Positions 47,301 to 53,542 of a stretch of DNA of 64,000 nt are shown piece after piece (position 1 is the stretch's first letter; each line of letters starts with the position of its first letter). The translations under genes were made by a program, and so were the position numbers. Location: positions 112,322 through 176,321 of the forward strand of contig NZ_JAOWPT010000013.1 of the NCBI RefSeq assembly GCF_025753855.1. The letters run 5' to 3'. The stretch comes from Mesorhizobium sp. ZC-5. Its GTDB lineage: Bacteria > Pseudomonadota > Alphaproteobacteria > Rhizobiales > Rhizobiaceae. The notes beneath the pieces were generated by a model that saw only the letters and a list, made by a program, of their open reading frames with translations, searched no databases and was not told the DNA's origin.

Positions 47301-48459
47301 CCAATGCTCTACCGGCACCGGCGTGGAAGGCACCGGACCGGGCAATCCCATCTACGACGCGGTCGCCGCCATTCCCGACGAGGAGAGCGCCCGGCAAGCG
47401 CTCGACGCGCTGTCCGGAGAGATGCATGCCAGCCTCAGGGGGGCTTTCCTGGAGGACAGCCGCTTCGTGCGCGAGGCAATGCTCGACCGGACGCGCTCTT
47501 CCCTCGGCGGCATAGCGGCGCCGGCGCTGCCGGTAATGGGGTATGGGTCGGAGGGCCTGACACCCGAGCAGCAAGAGGCGCTGGTCAAGGAAGGCAAGAG
47601 CGCGAGGGTCTTTTCACCCGCCCCTGCCGATAGCGACCGTTTCGCCGTCTGGGCGCGCGGCTTCGGCTCGTGGGGGACATGGGACAGCAATGGCAATGCC
47701 GCCGATTTTGATCGCTCGATAGGCGGCCTGTTCGTCGGCGCCGACGCGGCTGTCGCGGAGACCTGGCGCGTTGGCCTCGTCACCGGCTACAGCCGCTCGA
47801 GTTTCCACGTCGACGACCGCGCCTCGTCCAGCGACAGCGACAATTATCATCTCGGTCTGTTCGGAGGCACGCGCTGGGGTAATCTCGGCCTCAGCCTCGG
47901 CGCCGCCCACACCTGGCACGACATCGAGACTGGCCGGGGCATCGCCTTTCCCGGCTTTGCCGGCAGCGCTGAAGCCTCATACGATGCCCGCACGGCACAG
48001 GTGTTCGGCGAACTCGGCTACCAGGTCGACCGCGGTTCCTTCGCCCTCGAGCCCTTCGCCAATCTCGCTTATGTCAACGTCCACACCGACGGTTTTGCCG
48101 AGGACGGCGGCGCCGCCGCACTCACCAGCGCGAGCGGCACCACCGACGCCACCTTCACGACGCTCGGATTGCGTGCCTCGACCGATATCAACCTCGGCAG
48201 TATGCTCGCCGCGGCGCGCGGCATGCTCGGCTGGCGCCATACCTTCGGCGATGTTACGCCGTTCTCCGACCTGGCCTTCGCTGGCGGCGAGGCCTTTACC
48301 ATCGCCGGCACTCCGATCGCCGAGGATGCCCTTGTCCTCGAAGCGGGGTTCGATGTCGGCCTTTCGGAAAAGACCTCGCTTGGCGTCTCCTATTCCGGCC
48401 AGATCGCCAGCGATGCAAGCGACCACGGGTTCAGGGCGGATTTGACAGTGAAGTTCTGA
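41338..48459 (+). CDS. Giant type Va autotransporter with repetitive passenger
   Basis: A protein of about 2370 residues. It begins with a signal peptide (hydrophobic ALLGLSALAGTTLLAGGF, then VPAQAQ), followed by NWTGSASNDWFTGANWDNG, the usual start of this passenger type. Most of the passenger is a beta-helix of about 50-residue repeats (T-V-T-G-x-G-S-x-W ... G-x-L-T-I-x-D-G-G-x-V). Five autotransporter-associated strand repeats (L-T-K-T-G-x-G-x-L-T-L-T-G) fall near 43.77, 45.62, 45.89, 46.55 and 46.76 kb. The last 270 residues (from about 47640) are the outer-membrane barrel, ending in Phe. It should be exposed on or released from the surface, as an adhesin or similar. The exact ATG (41338, 41341 or 41350) is uncertain. 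Confidence 0.9.
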   Translation: MMEGMSPDRSWRSALFNSTALLGLSALAGTTLLAGGFAVPAQAQNWTGSASNDWFTGANWDNGQPPPSAFDGVLNTVTPNATVINGGDASVRSLTLGGGPGLIGDLSIVNGGTLAAGSLGVGSGGGGGVAGGEGTITVSGVGSRLITSSVAGFGNQSGTGRLFVLDGGVVEFGIAVQNAIIFSFTPDSAASATVSGNGSMLSTLGGLTVARQGNATLSIDGGGAVSAVTVMLGEFAGALGEATVNDSDSSLDVGNTLTVGGAGNANLEITGGGAATAGAVTLGQDAGAQGTLEVSGAGSTLTHTGTFGEFVVGFSGNGTFTVGAGAVATSGNNVHLGLQSGAQGSATVTGAGSQLLVDEGLFVGRTGAGMLSVGDGGRVEAGGVVIGVIAGGTGAVTVAGAGSVLDVDGLTVAEGGGGGLIVEDGGLVDSANGSSIGVGGTGAVTVTGAGSVWNAGELSFVGFISSGSLEVLEGGVVNGVDARIGNVSGSQGAANINGAGSAWNLTGDLIVGVAGNGALTIADGGAVSNRSAVIGNSGTGTVTVTGPTSTWTSNGGLLVGQSAGGNGTLVISAGGAVTTGGQGVIGLQAGSQGTATVTGAGSSWTISGDPLFVGASGNGALTIADGGAVSNSDAAIGLVATGTVMVTGPTSTWTSSGTVEVGQIAGGIGTLTLADGATASAASVSIATFTGSTGTLNIGGGPADVPGTLNTGTVTFGAGTGTINFNHTGTGYEFASAISGAGTVNVLAGTTIFTADNSYTGATTIDAGATLQVGNGGASGSIASDVANDGALIFDRAGTLTYHGDISGSGALTKTGAGRLTLTGNNTYAGDTTIRAGALEVSPGVINNPNSDMVVGAQSGDNGALRIVNGGSVSNRFGFVGSVAGSQGTVTVSGANSTWVNSRVLFVGDVGIGTLTIEDGGAVSDRSGNVGTNIGSQGTVTVTGPGSSWTNSADLVVGGAGIGTLTIADGGTVSDEFGVVGAGFQGTVTVSGQDSTWTNNGGLFVGGSGAGTLTIEEGGTVSSVFGRIGTGPFADGAVTVTGQGSTWTSSGPLVVGVEGTGVLTVADGGVVGAAGAFVLADQGGSQGTLNFGAVVGETAVAPGTLAATTVEFGAGTGTINFNHTGTAYEFASAIRGDGSVNVFSGTTLLTGASSNTGATNVNGGTLLVNGLLGNTATTVANGAILGGTGSIAGDVTVLDGGILAPGASAGTLTLGSLTLSGGSILDYELGQAGVIGGGINDLTVVTGDLVLDGTLNITDIGGFGPGVYRLMNYGGALTDNALELGSLPAGVNAGDLFVQTRISGQVNLINNVGAVLGFWDGGNAALHDNGANDGGDGVWDAANRNWTEADGTPNGRWNQDFAIFGGSAGTVAVNNSAGNVSFTGMQFMTDGYVIDGDALTTTTDETIIRVDLGVTAEIGAAITGSGGLVKQDTGTLVLSGANGYAGGTSILNGTLQVSSDANLGAASGNLVLAGGTLRNTAAFATARDITLGAGGGTFQTDAELTASGVLSGAGALTKTGGGVLTLTGSNSYAGGTTVSDGRLIASVTGAIGTGPVTIGEASGTSGVLDFTGSAQAGTLAIKVADLTSSLIFVQNASAGAATIDNSGQIFFFDTSSAGTATIVSDAGIPDGNGPIPGNGGGVIFRDSATAGSATITNLADSNVVFSGNSTADGATIINGGLVDISNLEADGIGIGSLSGAGTAYLGSKSLTLGGLGKDDTISGVMLDGGDGGGTSGSLVKVGTGTLTLTGANAYTGGTTVNAGRLDIGGGSATGLIAGDVEIMAGGTLAFNRSDDLTFDGLIGGDGTVEKLAGGTLILTGDSNAFAGSTTVNAGTLAVNGTLGGALDVLSGGRLEGTGTIGTTTVTSGGTIAPGNSIDTLSVAGDITFAAGSTYEVEIEPGLDGDLIDASGAASIDGGTVRVLKTAGTYTPGSRWTIVSADGGVAGEFGDLTQNMPFVDLALAYDPNNVYLDVTRNDVSFCDVALTFNQCSTGTGVEGTGPGNPIYDAVAAIPDEESARQALDALSGEMHASLRGAFLEDSRFVREAMLDRTRSSLGGIAAPALPVMGYGSEGLTPEQQEALVKEGKSARVFSPAPADSDRFAVWARGFGSWGTWDSNGNAADFDRSIGGLFVGADAAVAETWRVGLVTGYSRSSFHVDDRASSSDSDNYHLGLFGGTRWGNLGLSLGAAHTWHDIETGRGIAFPGFAGSAEASYDARTAQVFGELGYQVDRGSFALEPFANLAYVNVHTDGFAEDGGAAALTSASGTTDATFTTLGLRASTDINLGSMLAAARGMLGWRHTFGDVTPFSDLAFAGGEAFTIAGTPIAEDALVLEAGFDVGLSEKTSLGVSYSGQIASDASDHGFRADLTVKF
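42880..44540 (+). repeat. Tandem and segmental repeats inside the autotransporter gene
   Basis: DNA repeats are visible within the passenger. The block starting GGCAACGGCGCGCTCACCAT at 42880 recurs at 43186, an offset of 306 nt (102 codons, two 51-residue units), followed in both by near-identical GACCGGCCCAACCTCGACCTG. A second family of units (CACGGTGACGGTGA... with GCTGACCAT) runs from about 43950 to 44540. A segment near 43500 (AATTTCAACCATAC...) recurs near 44690, so a larger piece of about 1.2 kb may have been duplicated. Confidence 0.75.
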
Positions 48460-48518
48460 CCCGTTGCACCAAACTGACGCCCGGCGTTGCGCAACCAGCA
48501 CGCCACCCATAGAGCCGG

Positions 48519-49142
48519 TCACAACCTCGTTTCTGGTATTTTGCCGGTCTGTGGCTCCGCCGTGTCGGCGTGCCCTCCGAACACGCGCCACCGGGTCTCG
48601 ATTTCATTCCAGAGATCTTCGGCAGTAACCGACAGGATATCGTGATGGATCGCGAACTGCACCCAGTCGCCATCTGGGATGAAATAGTCTCGCCATAGCG
48701 GACCGCGGGCCCACCATGATTTGATGGGAACGTTGGCGTCGAAGAATTGCCGCGACATCAGCACCGCGGGAACATTGTGGAGGTCGGGTCCCTTGCTCAC
48801 CGTGATGTCGACGCGCCGCAGGCTATGCACCTCGGTCCACGGGATTCGGAACTCCCCCGTCCGGCCAAGGCGATAGAGAATCCCCCTGCTCGACAATTCG
48901 AGCACGGGAATGCCCGGAGAACCACGGCGACGCAGCGCACGGCCGAGATACACAAGACTGCCGACAACTGCGATCAACCCGAGCACGATGACTTCCGCGT
49001 CAGGGTTGTCATCTTGCAATGCATGCCAGAGCACGAACAAACCAAGCGCCAGGAAGCCCGCGAAAACTGGCCATTGCCTGCCGACGAACTGCTCGACACC
49101 GAAGGTTCTTGTCGCCTGGACGTCGATCGTGCCGGAATTCAC
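48519..49142 (-). CDS. Hypothetical membrane protein with C-terminal PH-like domain
   Basis: A 207-residue protein of unknown function. Two hydrophobic helices (about residues 22-40, VFAGFLALGLFVLWHAL, and 47-66, VIVLGLIAVVGSLVYLG) are followed by a basic loop and a soluble domain with alternating strands (VLELSSRGILYRLGRTGEFRIPWTEV), like the PH-like domains of STM3941-type proteins. The GTG at 49142 was chosen because GAGGGAG lies seven bases upstream and the helices then come early. An open frame to 49298 adds an atypical N-terminus. It converges on the autotransporter gene. Confidence 0.7.
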   Translation of the reverse strand: MNSGTIDVQATRTFGVEQFVGRQWPVFAGFLALGLFVLWHALQDDNPDAEVIVLGLIAVVGSLVYLGRALRRRGSPGIPVLELSSRGILYRLGRTGEFRIPWTEVHSLRRVDITVSKGPDLHNVPAVLMSRQFFDANVPIKSWWARGPLWRDYFIPDGDWVQFAIHHDILSVTAEDLWNEIETRWRVFGGHADTAEPQTGKIPETRL

Positions 49143-49439
49143 GCGGGCGCTCCCTCGACCGCAACGCGAAACTGTGGATCTCGCGCTATTCAGCGCCGCG
49201 GCAACGACCAGGTCAATCGGAATATTGGTTACAACGTGGATCTCACGGAAATGAAGCCTCCAAGTTTTCCAGGCCGGCCAGTCGGTGACGATGCCCACAT
49301 CGGCCTAAATGTTCACTCCTGCAACGCCTCATAGGCGCACGCGCTTCCCATAATACCCCCGACACGCAGTCCTAATCGCGATCGCTATAACTGAATTAAG
49401 CAGCGCAATGACACGCGATTTCAGAAGGACGATCGACAG

Positions 49440-49850
49440 ATGAAGCAGAGAACCGGCAGGCCCTACGCCGATACCCGCCTGGTCAAATTTCTCGAAAGGC
49501 GGATTTCGGACCTCAGGCCAACAAAGACCCAGATCGCTATCGCCACGGAGGCGGGATTTCGAAGTCCGAACATGCTCCCGATGATCAAAAACGGCTCTGC
49601 CAAGCTTCCACTCGATCGGGTGCCCGGTCTGGCGAAGGCCTTGGACTGCGATCCAGCATTGTTGTTCCGGATGGCTGTCGAGCAGCTGGCCACCGACACA
49701 ACATCATTAACCATCGGCCAGATTTTCGGTGCCCTCATTACCGAGAACGAGAGAGCCTGGATCCTGACAATCAGGGAAGCCTCGGGAAACTCCGATCCGA
49801 GCCTGACAGCAAGGGCGCAGAAGGCGATTTGGGCAATTTTTGGAAAATGA
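49440..49850 (+). CDS. XRE-like DNA-binding protein
   Basis: A 136-residue protein. The middle part (LRPTKTQIAIATEAGFRSPNMLPMI then KLPLDRVPGLAKALDCDP) has the pattern of an XRE-type helix-turn-helix, although it is divergent. The C-terminal third contains ITENERAWILTIREASGNSD, a motif that recurs in the small gene at 49898. It begins a co-directional trio with that gene and the NYN-LOTUS gene and probably regulates it. Confidence 0.75.
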   Translation: MKQRTGRPYADTRLVKFLERRISDLRPTKTQIAIATEAGFRSPNMLPMIKNGSAKLPLDRVPGLAKALDCDPALLFRMAVEQLATDTTSLTIGQIFGALITENERAWILTIREASGNSDPSLTARAQKAIWAIFGK

Positions 49851-49897
49851 TGGGCACATCTGGCAGGAACGAAACTCGATCTCCGGCAGGAAACGTT

Positions 49898-50062
49898 ATG
49901 AATATCACCGAGAACGAGCGGGCGTGGATCCAATTCATCAGGCTGCTGTCTGACTCTACTGATCCGGGGCCGACACTCGCTCGTATTCAGGGGCTGCGTC
50001 AGATCTTGGCACCCAGCGGCCGATTCGACGTGCAATCCGGGAAGACGCACGATGCAAGGTAA
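49898..50062 (+). CDS. 54-residue protein sharing the tail motif of the XRE gene
   Basis: A short frame starting at ATG 49898 with GCAGGAAA upstream. Its opening MNITENERAWIQFIRLLSDSTD aligns with the C-terminal segment of the preceding XRE-like protein (ITENERAWILTIREASGNSD), so it looks like a duplicated tail domain without the DNA-binding part. The gene overlaps the NYN-LOTUS start by 11 bp, implying translational coupling. It may compete with or bind the XRE-like protein; that is inference. Confidence 0.6.
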   Translation: MNITENERAWIQFIRLLSDSTDPGPTLARIQGLRQILAPSGRFDVQSGKTHDAR

Positions 50063-50879
50063 CGACGACAGCCCGGAGGAAGGCGAACTGCCGATTGGCG
50101 ACCGGCGCAAACGCATCGCCGTCCTTATCGACGCCGACAACATTGCCGCAAAGTCCATCGGTCGAGTGTTTGCGGAACTCGTGAAATACGGCGATGCGGT
50201 GGTCAAGCGGGCCTACGGAGACTTCAACGGCCCTCAGGGCTCGATCTGGGAGGAGGCGCTCGCTCGGCACGCGATCGTCCCTCACCACCAGTTTTCCTAT
50301 GGACGCGGCAAGAACGCGGCCGACATCGCACTTGTGATCGACGCGATGGACCTGTTGCATGCCGGCGGGTTGGATGCATTCTCGATCGTGTCGGCCGACA
50401 GTGACTTCATGCCGCTCGCAACGCGTATCCGCGAGCAGGTCGACTGCTATGTGTTTGGCCACGCGCAGACGCCGGAACGGTTTCGGCGTTCGGCCACGCG
50501 GTTCGTCTATATCGAGAACCTCAAATTCGACTCCCACAGCACCACTACCAATCCAGCCCTCAAGCCCCTCTGTGCGCCGGCAGAGGCGCTGCCTTTGATC
50601 AAACAGGTCATGGCCAGCCTTCAGAGCAGTCCTGCCGATTGGGTTGACGTCGACCTGCTCGAACGGGAACTTGAGCACAGGTTCAACGATTTCGATCCGA
50701 GAACCTTCGGCTTTGTCCGCCTGTGCGATCTTTTGATCGCGCTCGAGCGTCGGCTCGTCGTCGACCAGTCCCACGGCCAGAGCTATCGCGTCCGCTTGAA
50801 GGTCAAGAACAACAGGTTGAAGGGAAAGGCGACGACTTCCACTGGGAACGTGGCGGAACCCGTTGACCAGGAAAAGTAA
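50052..50879 (+). CDS. NYN-domain RNase-like protein with C-terminal OST-HTH/LOTUS domain
   Basis: A 275-residue protein. The N-terminal NYN (PIN-like, LabA/DUF88) domain covers about residues 20-165 with acidic active-site positions in VLIDADNIA, GKNAADIALVIDAMDLL and SADSDFMPLATRI. The C-terminal part (about 185-260, ALPLIKQVMASLQSSPADWVDVDLLERELEHR... YRVRLK) fits an OST-HTH/LOTUS RNA-binding domain. The architecture predicts an RNA-guided or RNA-specific nuclease in the cytoplasm. It overlaps the 54-residue gene by 11 bp. Confidence 0.85.
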   Translation: MQGNDDSPEEGELPIGDRRKRIAVLIDADNIAAKSIGRVFAELVKYGDAVVKRAYGDFNGPQGSIWEEALARHAIVPHHQFSYGRGKNAADIALVIDAMDLLHAGGLDAFSIVSADSDFMPLATRIREQVDCYVFGHAQTPERFRRSATRFVYIENLKFDSHSTTTNPALKPLCAPAEALPLIKQVMASLQSSPADWVDVDLLERELEHRFNDFDPRTFGFVRLCDLLIALERRLVVDQSHGQSYRVRLKVKNNRLKGKATTSTGNVAEPVDQEK

Positions 50880-51362
50880 GCCGGAGACTGGCTGCCAAAG
50901 CCGATCTGGCTGAGTGTGCAGTCGACGAGCGGTTTCGCCACTGAGAACCAAGGATTGTCTCCTGTGTCTTCACAAACACCAGGAACCGGTGAACTCCGAT
51001 CTCGAGATGTTTCCCCGGAGGGGTCGAAGTCCTAGGGAAAAATCGCTCGAGCCGAAGGTAATGCCTTATGCGGGGAAGCCGTCCGGCATCCAAACCACCT
51101 CCAGCGATGGGGTGGCTCCCCCGCGAGCAGAACGACAGCTGATACCCTAACATTGCCGCCGTAGGCTTTGGCGTCGACAGCAGTCTCCAGCCTCACATTG
51201 AGGTCTGCTCAATCTGCCAGCGGATTGATCAGGCCAAACGGCGGCCGGGACGGCAACGATAGAGCCTCAACCGGCCTTCATTCAACCTTGTCGGAATAGG
51301 ACATTCTCATGAGCCGTTTTATGAAAAAACATTGTCCAAACCCAACATGAACCCGACATTAA
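50880..51362. other. Stretch without a convincing gene
   Basis: About 480 bp after the NYN-LOTUS gene carry only short overlapping frames with no family resemblance or good ribosome-binding sites. The DNA is less GC-rich than the core region. Nothing else was recognised. Confidence 0.4.
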
Positions 51363-51754
51363 GTGGGCCATAACCCCAAAAAAGCCCAAAAACTTGTTCC
51401 CCAAGCTGAGCTCTCCGCAAGAACCATCAAGCTGCAAGGCAGTGACCTGCTAAACCTGCACTGCGCGCGAGCAACTTGGACGCCCGATATCCCGAAAATG
51501 CGCAGGAGGCGCTCCCGGAGCTCAAGGAGGTGTTGGTCTGCCGTCAAATGTTCGAAGCAACCAATTCGAAATAGACGCTAGCTCGGGCAAATCTCTCAAT
51601 CTGCGCCTGCACTGGAAAATCCTGTCCACCTTGATCGTGAGTGGCTCACGAGCAATCCGCTGGCCAAGTGCAACGGGTGCGGTAGATTCATCTATCCTAC
51701 GAGACCGTCGTCACCGACCCGGGCGATATTGGCTCTGTCAAATATGCCGGTTAA
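51363..51754 (+). pseudogene. Possible decayed gene with zinc-ribbon-like remnant
   Basis: Protein-like stretches appear in successive different frames. SDLLNLHCAR near 51450 is followed one frame over by NLDARYPENAQEALPELKEV (51475-51540) and a stop. Then PVHLDREWLTSNPLAKCNGC and GRFIYPT follow (51620-51700), and after another shift ETVVTDPGDIGSVKYAG ends at TAA 51754. The CNGC pair suggests a lost zinc-binding site. Read together this looks like a frameshifted remnant, but no parent family is recognised and chance cannot be ruled out. Confidence 0.3.
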
Positions 51755-52205
51755 CTTCGAGCCACTTCTCCAGCTTTAAGGCGACATCCGGCTTTATCCG
51801 TCCATCCCTACGAACGGCGAGGCCCAACGAGCCGTCGAGCGGATTCAAGCCCATCTCGTCCATCACTTCGCCCATTTTGACGTTTCTGCTCGCCATGATC
51901 GTCTTGATTCTTCCCTTCGCCCACGACATCAGGCGAAGGTCTGGAGACACGACCGGTGCAATTGTGGGTGTGCTCGGCGCAGGCGGAGCTCGCCCTCCGA
52001 TCCATGCCCGGAAGGTGGCCTGCTCATGAGGGGAAGCCTTACGCCATTCGCGTTGGAGTATCATGAGCGGGGTGGGCTTCGTCTGGTAGCCGGCCTTGTA
52101 GATTGCCTCCCGTGCGGACAGGTTCCCGGCGGTATACTTGGCATGAACAGCCGGATGCTCAACCTTCATTCGGTTGAGATAGTAGTCGTTGCCACGCTTC
52201 CGCAT
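51738..52205 (-). CDS. Hypothetical protein
   Basis: A 155-residue protein not recognised as a known family. The N-terminal part (RKRGNDYYLNRMKVEHPAV, then KYTAGNLSAREAIYKAGY) is charged and helical. After a Pro-rich linker the C-terminal part (IKTIMASRNVKMGEVMDEMGL ... GRIKPDVALKLEKWLE) could be a small helix-turn-helix. The start at 52205 has GAGGATG seven bases upstream. Coding character looks good despite the lack of family. It lies divergent from the 330-residue unknown gene. Confidence 0.6.
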   Translation of the reverse strand: MRKRGNDYYLNRMKVEHPAVHAKYTAGNLSAREAIYKAGYQTKPTPLMILQREWRKASPHEQATFRAWIGGRAPPAPSTPTIAPVVSPDLRLMSWAKGRIKTIMASRNVKMGEVMDEMGLNPLDGSLGLAVRRDGRIKPDVALKLEKWLEVNRHI

Positions 52206-52414
52206 ATCGACATCCTCAGCACCACGCGCGGGGACTTTAACGAACATCCGTCTTGCCTGAGGTAACCACTGTAGGTCCTCGGCACTGCGTCGTTCTGAAC
52301 ATCTTTAGGAAGAATGCGCAACGCCGGCTCATGAACGCTATAAAGCGGGCAGGCCCACTGACCACGATCTCTAACGCAAAACGACGGAGCCGCTTCGGCG
52401 CCGAAGGAGTCCCC

Positions 52415-53407
52415 ATGTCGGAAAAAATGTCATCGCAGCAGCTGCGAATTAATTCCCTTTTCGAGGCCGCAACCTCGTTTACCAGCGAGTCACTCACCGT
52501 TGAGAGTGATCTCGTTTCGCTAAAGTGGTTCGATTATCGATTCATGTCCCCCCTTGATGCCACGAAACATTTTCTCGCGGTTTACCAGGACGTCTTTCGC
52601 CGCAAGTTCCGTCAGGAGGTAGACGCGGCGGGTGCCAGTTCAGTAAGTGGAGCGCATCGATTGCATTTCGATCGTGATCGACGCGAGCGGACCCAGATGT
52701 GGGTGGCTCGTCAGCGTGCTGACGTCACCGGTATGCGCTACCAGGAGTATATTGAAGCAGCCTTTGATTTCGCGCTCCAGCGCAAACGGGAGCGCTTTCC
52801 CAGGCCCAATCAGCTGCATTTTCCGGGAGATGCCAACCAGTATTGGCAGACCTTCCGGGTCAATTTTTGGAATGATCGGCTCGATAGTGGTCTCGCGCGC
52901 GTCGAACATCCAGCCTTCCGAATTGAGAATTATTGCGGCTTGCCCGCGCAGGACGATTATCGGGCCTTCGTGCTTAACCAGGTCAAGAAGGGCGCGTCAC
53001 AGCTCCGCCATGCGATGCTTATCTACGGTGTGACAAGGCGTCAGGTGCCTCTTAAGGCATTTGCCTCGCTTGTTCCTGATGACACCTTCCAGCAGGAGAT
53101 CGAAGCGCTGAAGTCTGATCTGGGTCGGCTTCGTGTTGAACGCGAGGCGCTGGCTCCTGTTACCCCTGACCGTTTGTGGCTTAGCTGCTTTGGACTGCCC
53201 CACGCCCCGAACCGGAGCAAGCCGGCATGCGCGACTTGTCCACGTTTTGCACGGTGCGATCGAGTTGCGGAGAAGCTGAAATCCAAGATGGGCTGCGAGA
53301 GCCCGGTCGACGACCGGAGACGCGCCCAGGCACGCGACCGGAAGCGTCGGCAGCGGGAGCGCGACAAGCATGCACAGCAGATGCTGCCTGTAACCACTGC
53401 TGTGTGA
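52415..53407 (+). CDS. Hypothetical protein with Cys cluster and basic tail
   Basis: A 330-residue protein of no recognised family. The start at 52415 follows GAAGGAGT. The N-terminal half contains KWFDYRFMSPLDATKHF and DRRERTQMWVARQRADV; the centre reads NQYWQTFRVNFWNDRLDSG. Near residue 285 a PACATCPRFARC motif (C-x2-C-x5-C) could bind metal, and the last 35 residues are strongly basic (RRRAQARDRKRRQRERDKH), which suggests nucleic-acid binding. It converges on hsdR. Confidence 0.65.
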   Translation: MSEKMSSQQLRINSLFEAATSFTSESLTVESDLVSLKWFDYRFMSPLDATKHFLAVYQDVFRRKFRQEVDAAGASSVSGAHRLHFDRDRRERTQMWVARQRADVTGMRYQEYIEAAFDFALQRKRERFPRPNQLHFPGDANQYWQTFRVNFWNDRLDSGLARVEHPAFRIENYCGLPAQDDYRAFVLNQVKKGASQLRHAMLIYGVTRRQVPLKAFASLVPDDTFQQEIEALKSDLGRLRVEREALAPVTPDRLWLSCFGLPHAPNRSKPACATCPRFARCDRVAEKLKSKMGCESPVDDRRRAQARDRKRRQRERDKHAQQMLPVTTAV

Positions 53408-53542
53408 CCGAGCCGCGTGCGGATCTCCTGTATCCGGATGTCTCCAACGTCTCCTTGGGCACACAAATATGCCGGGGAGCATCATCATGGAGTCGCGATG
53501 TCACGCTCTCCGGCAGCCCTGCGGATCCCCAGAGACTATCAG

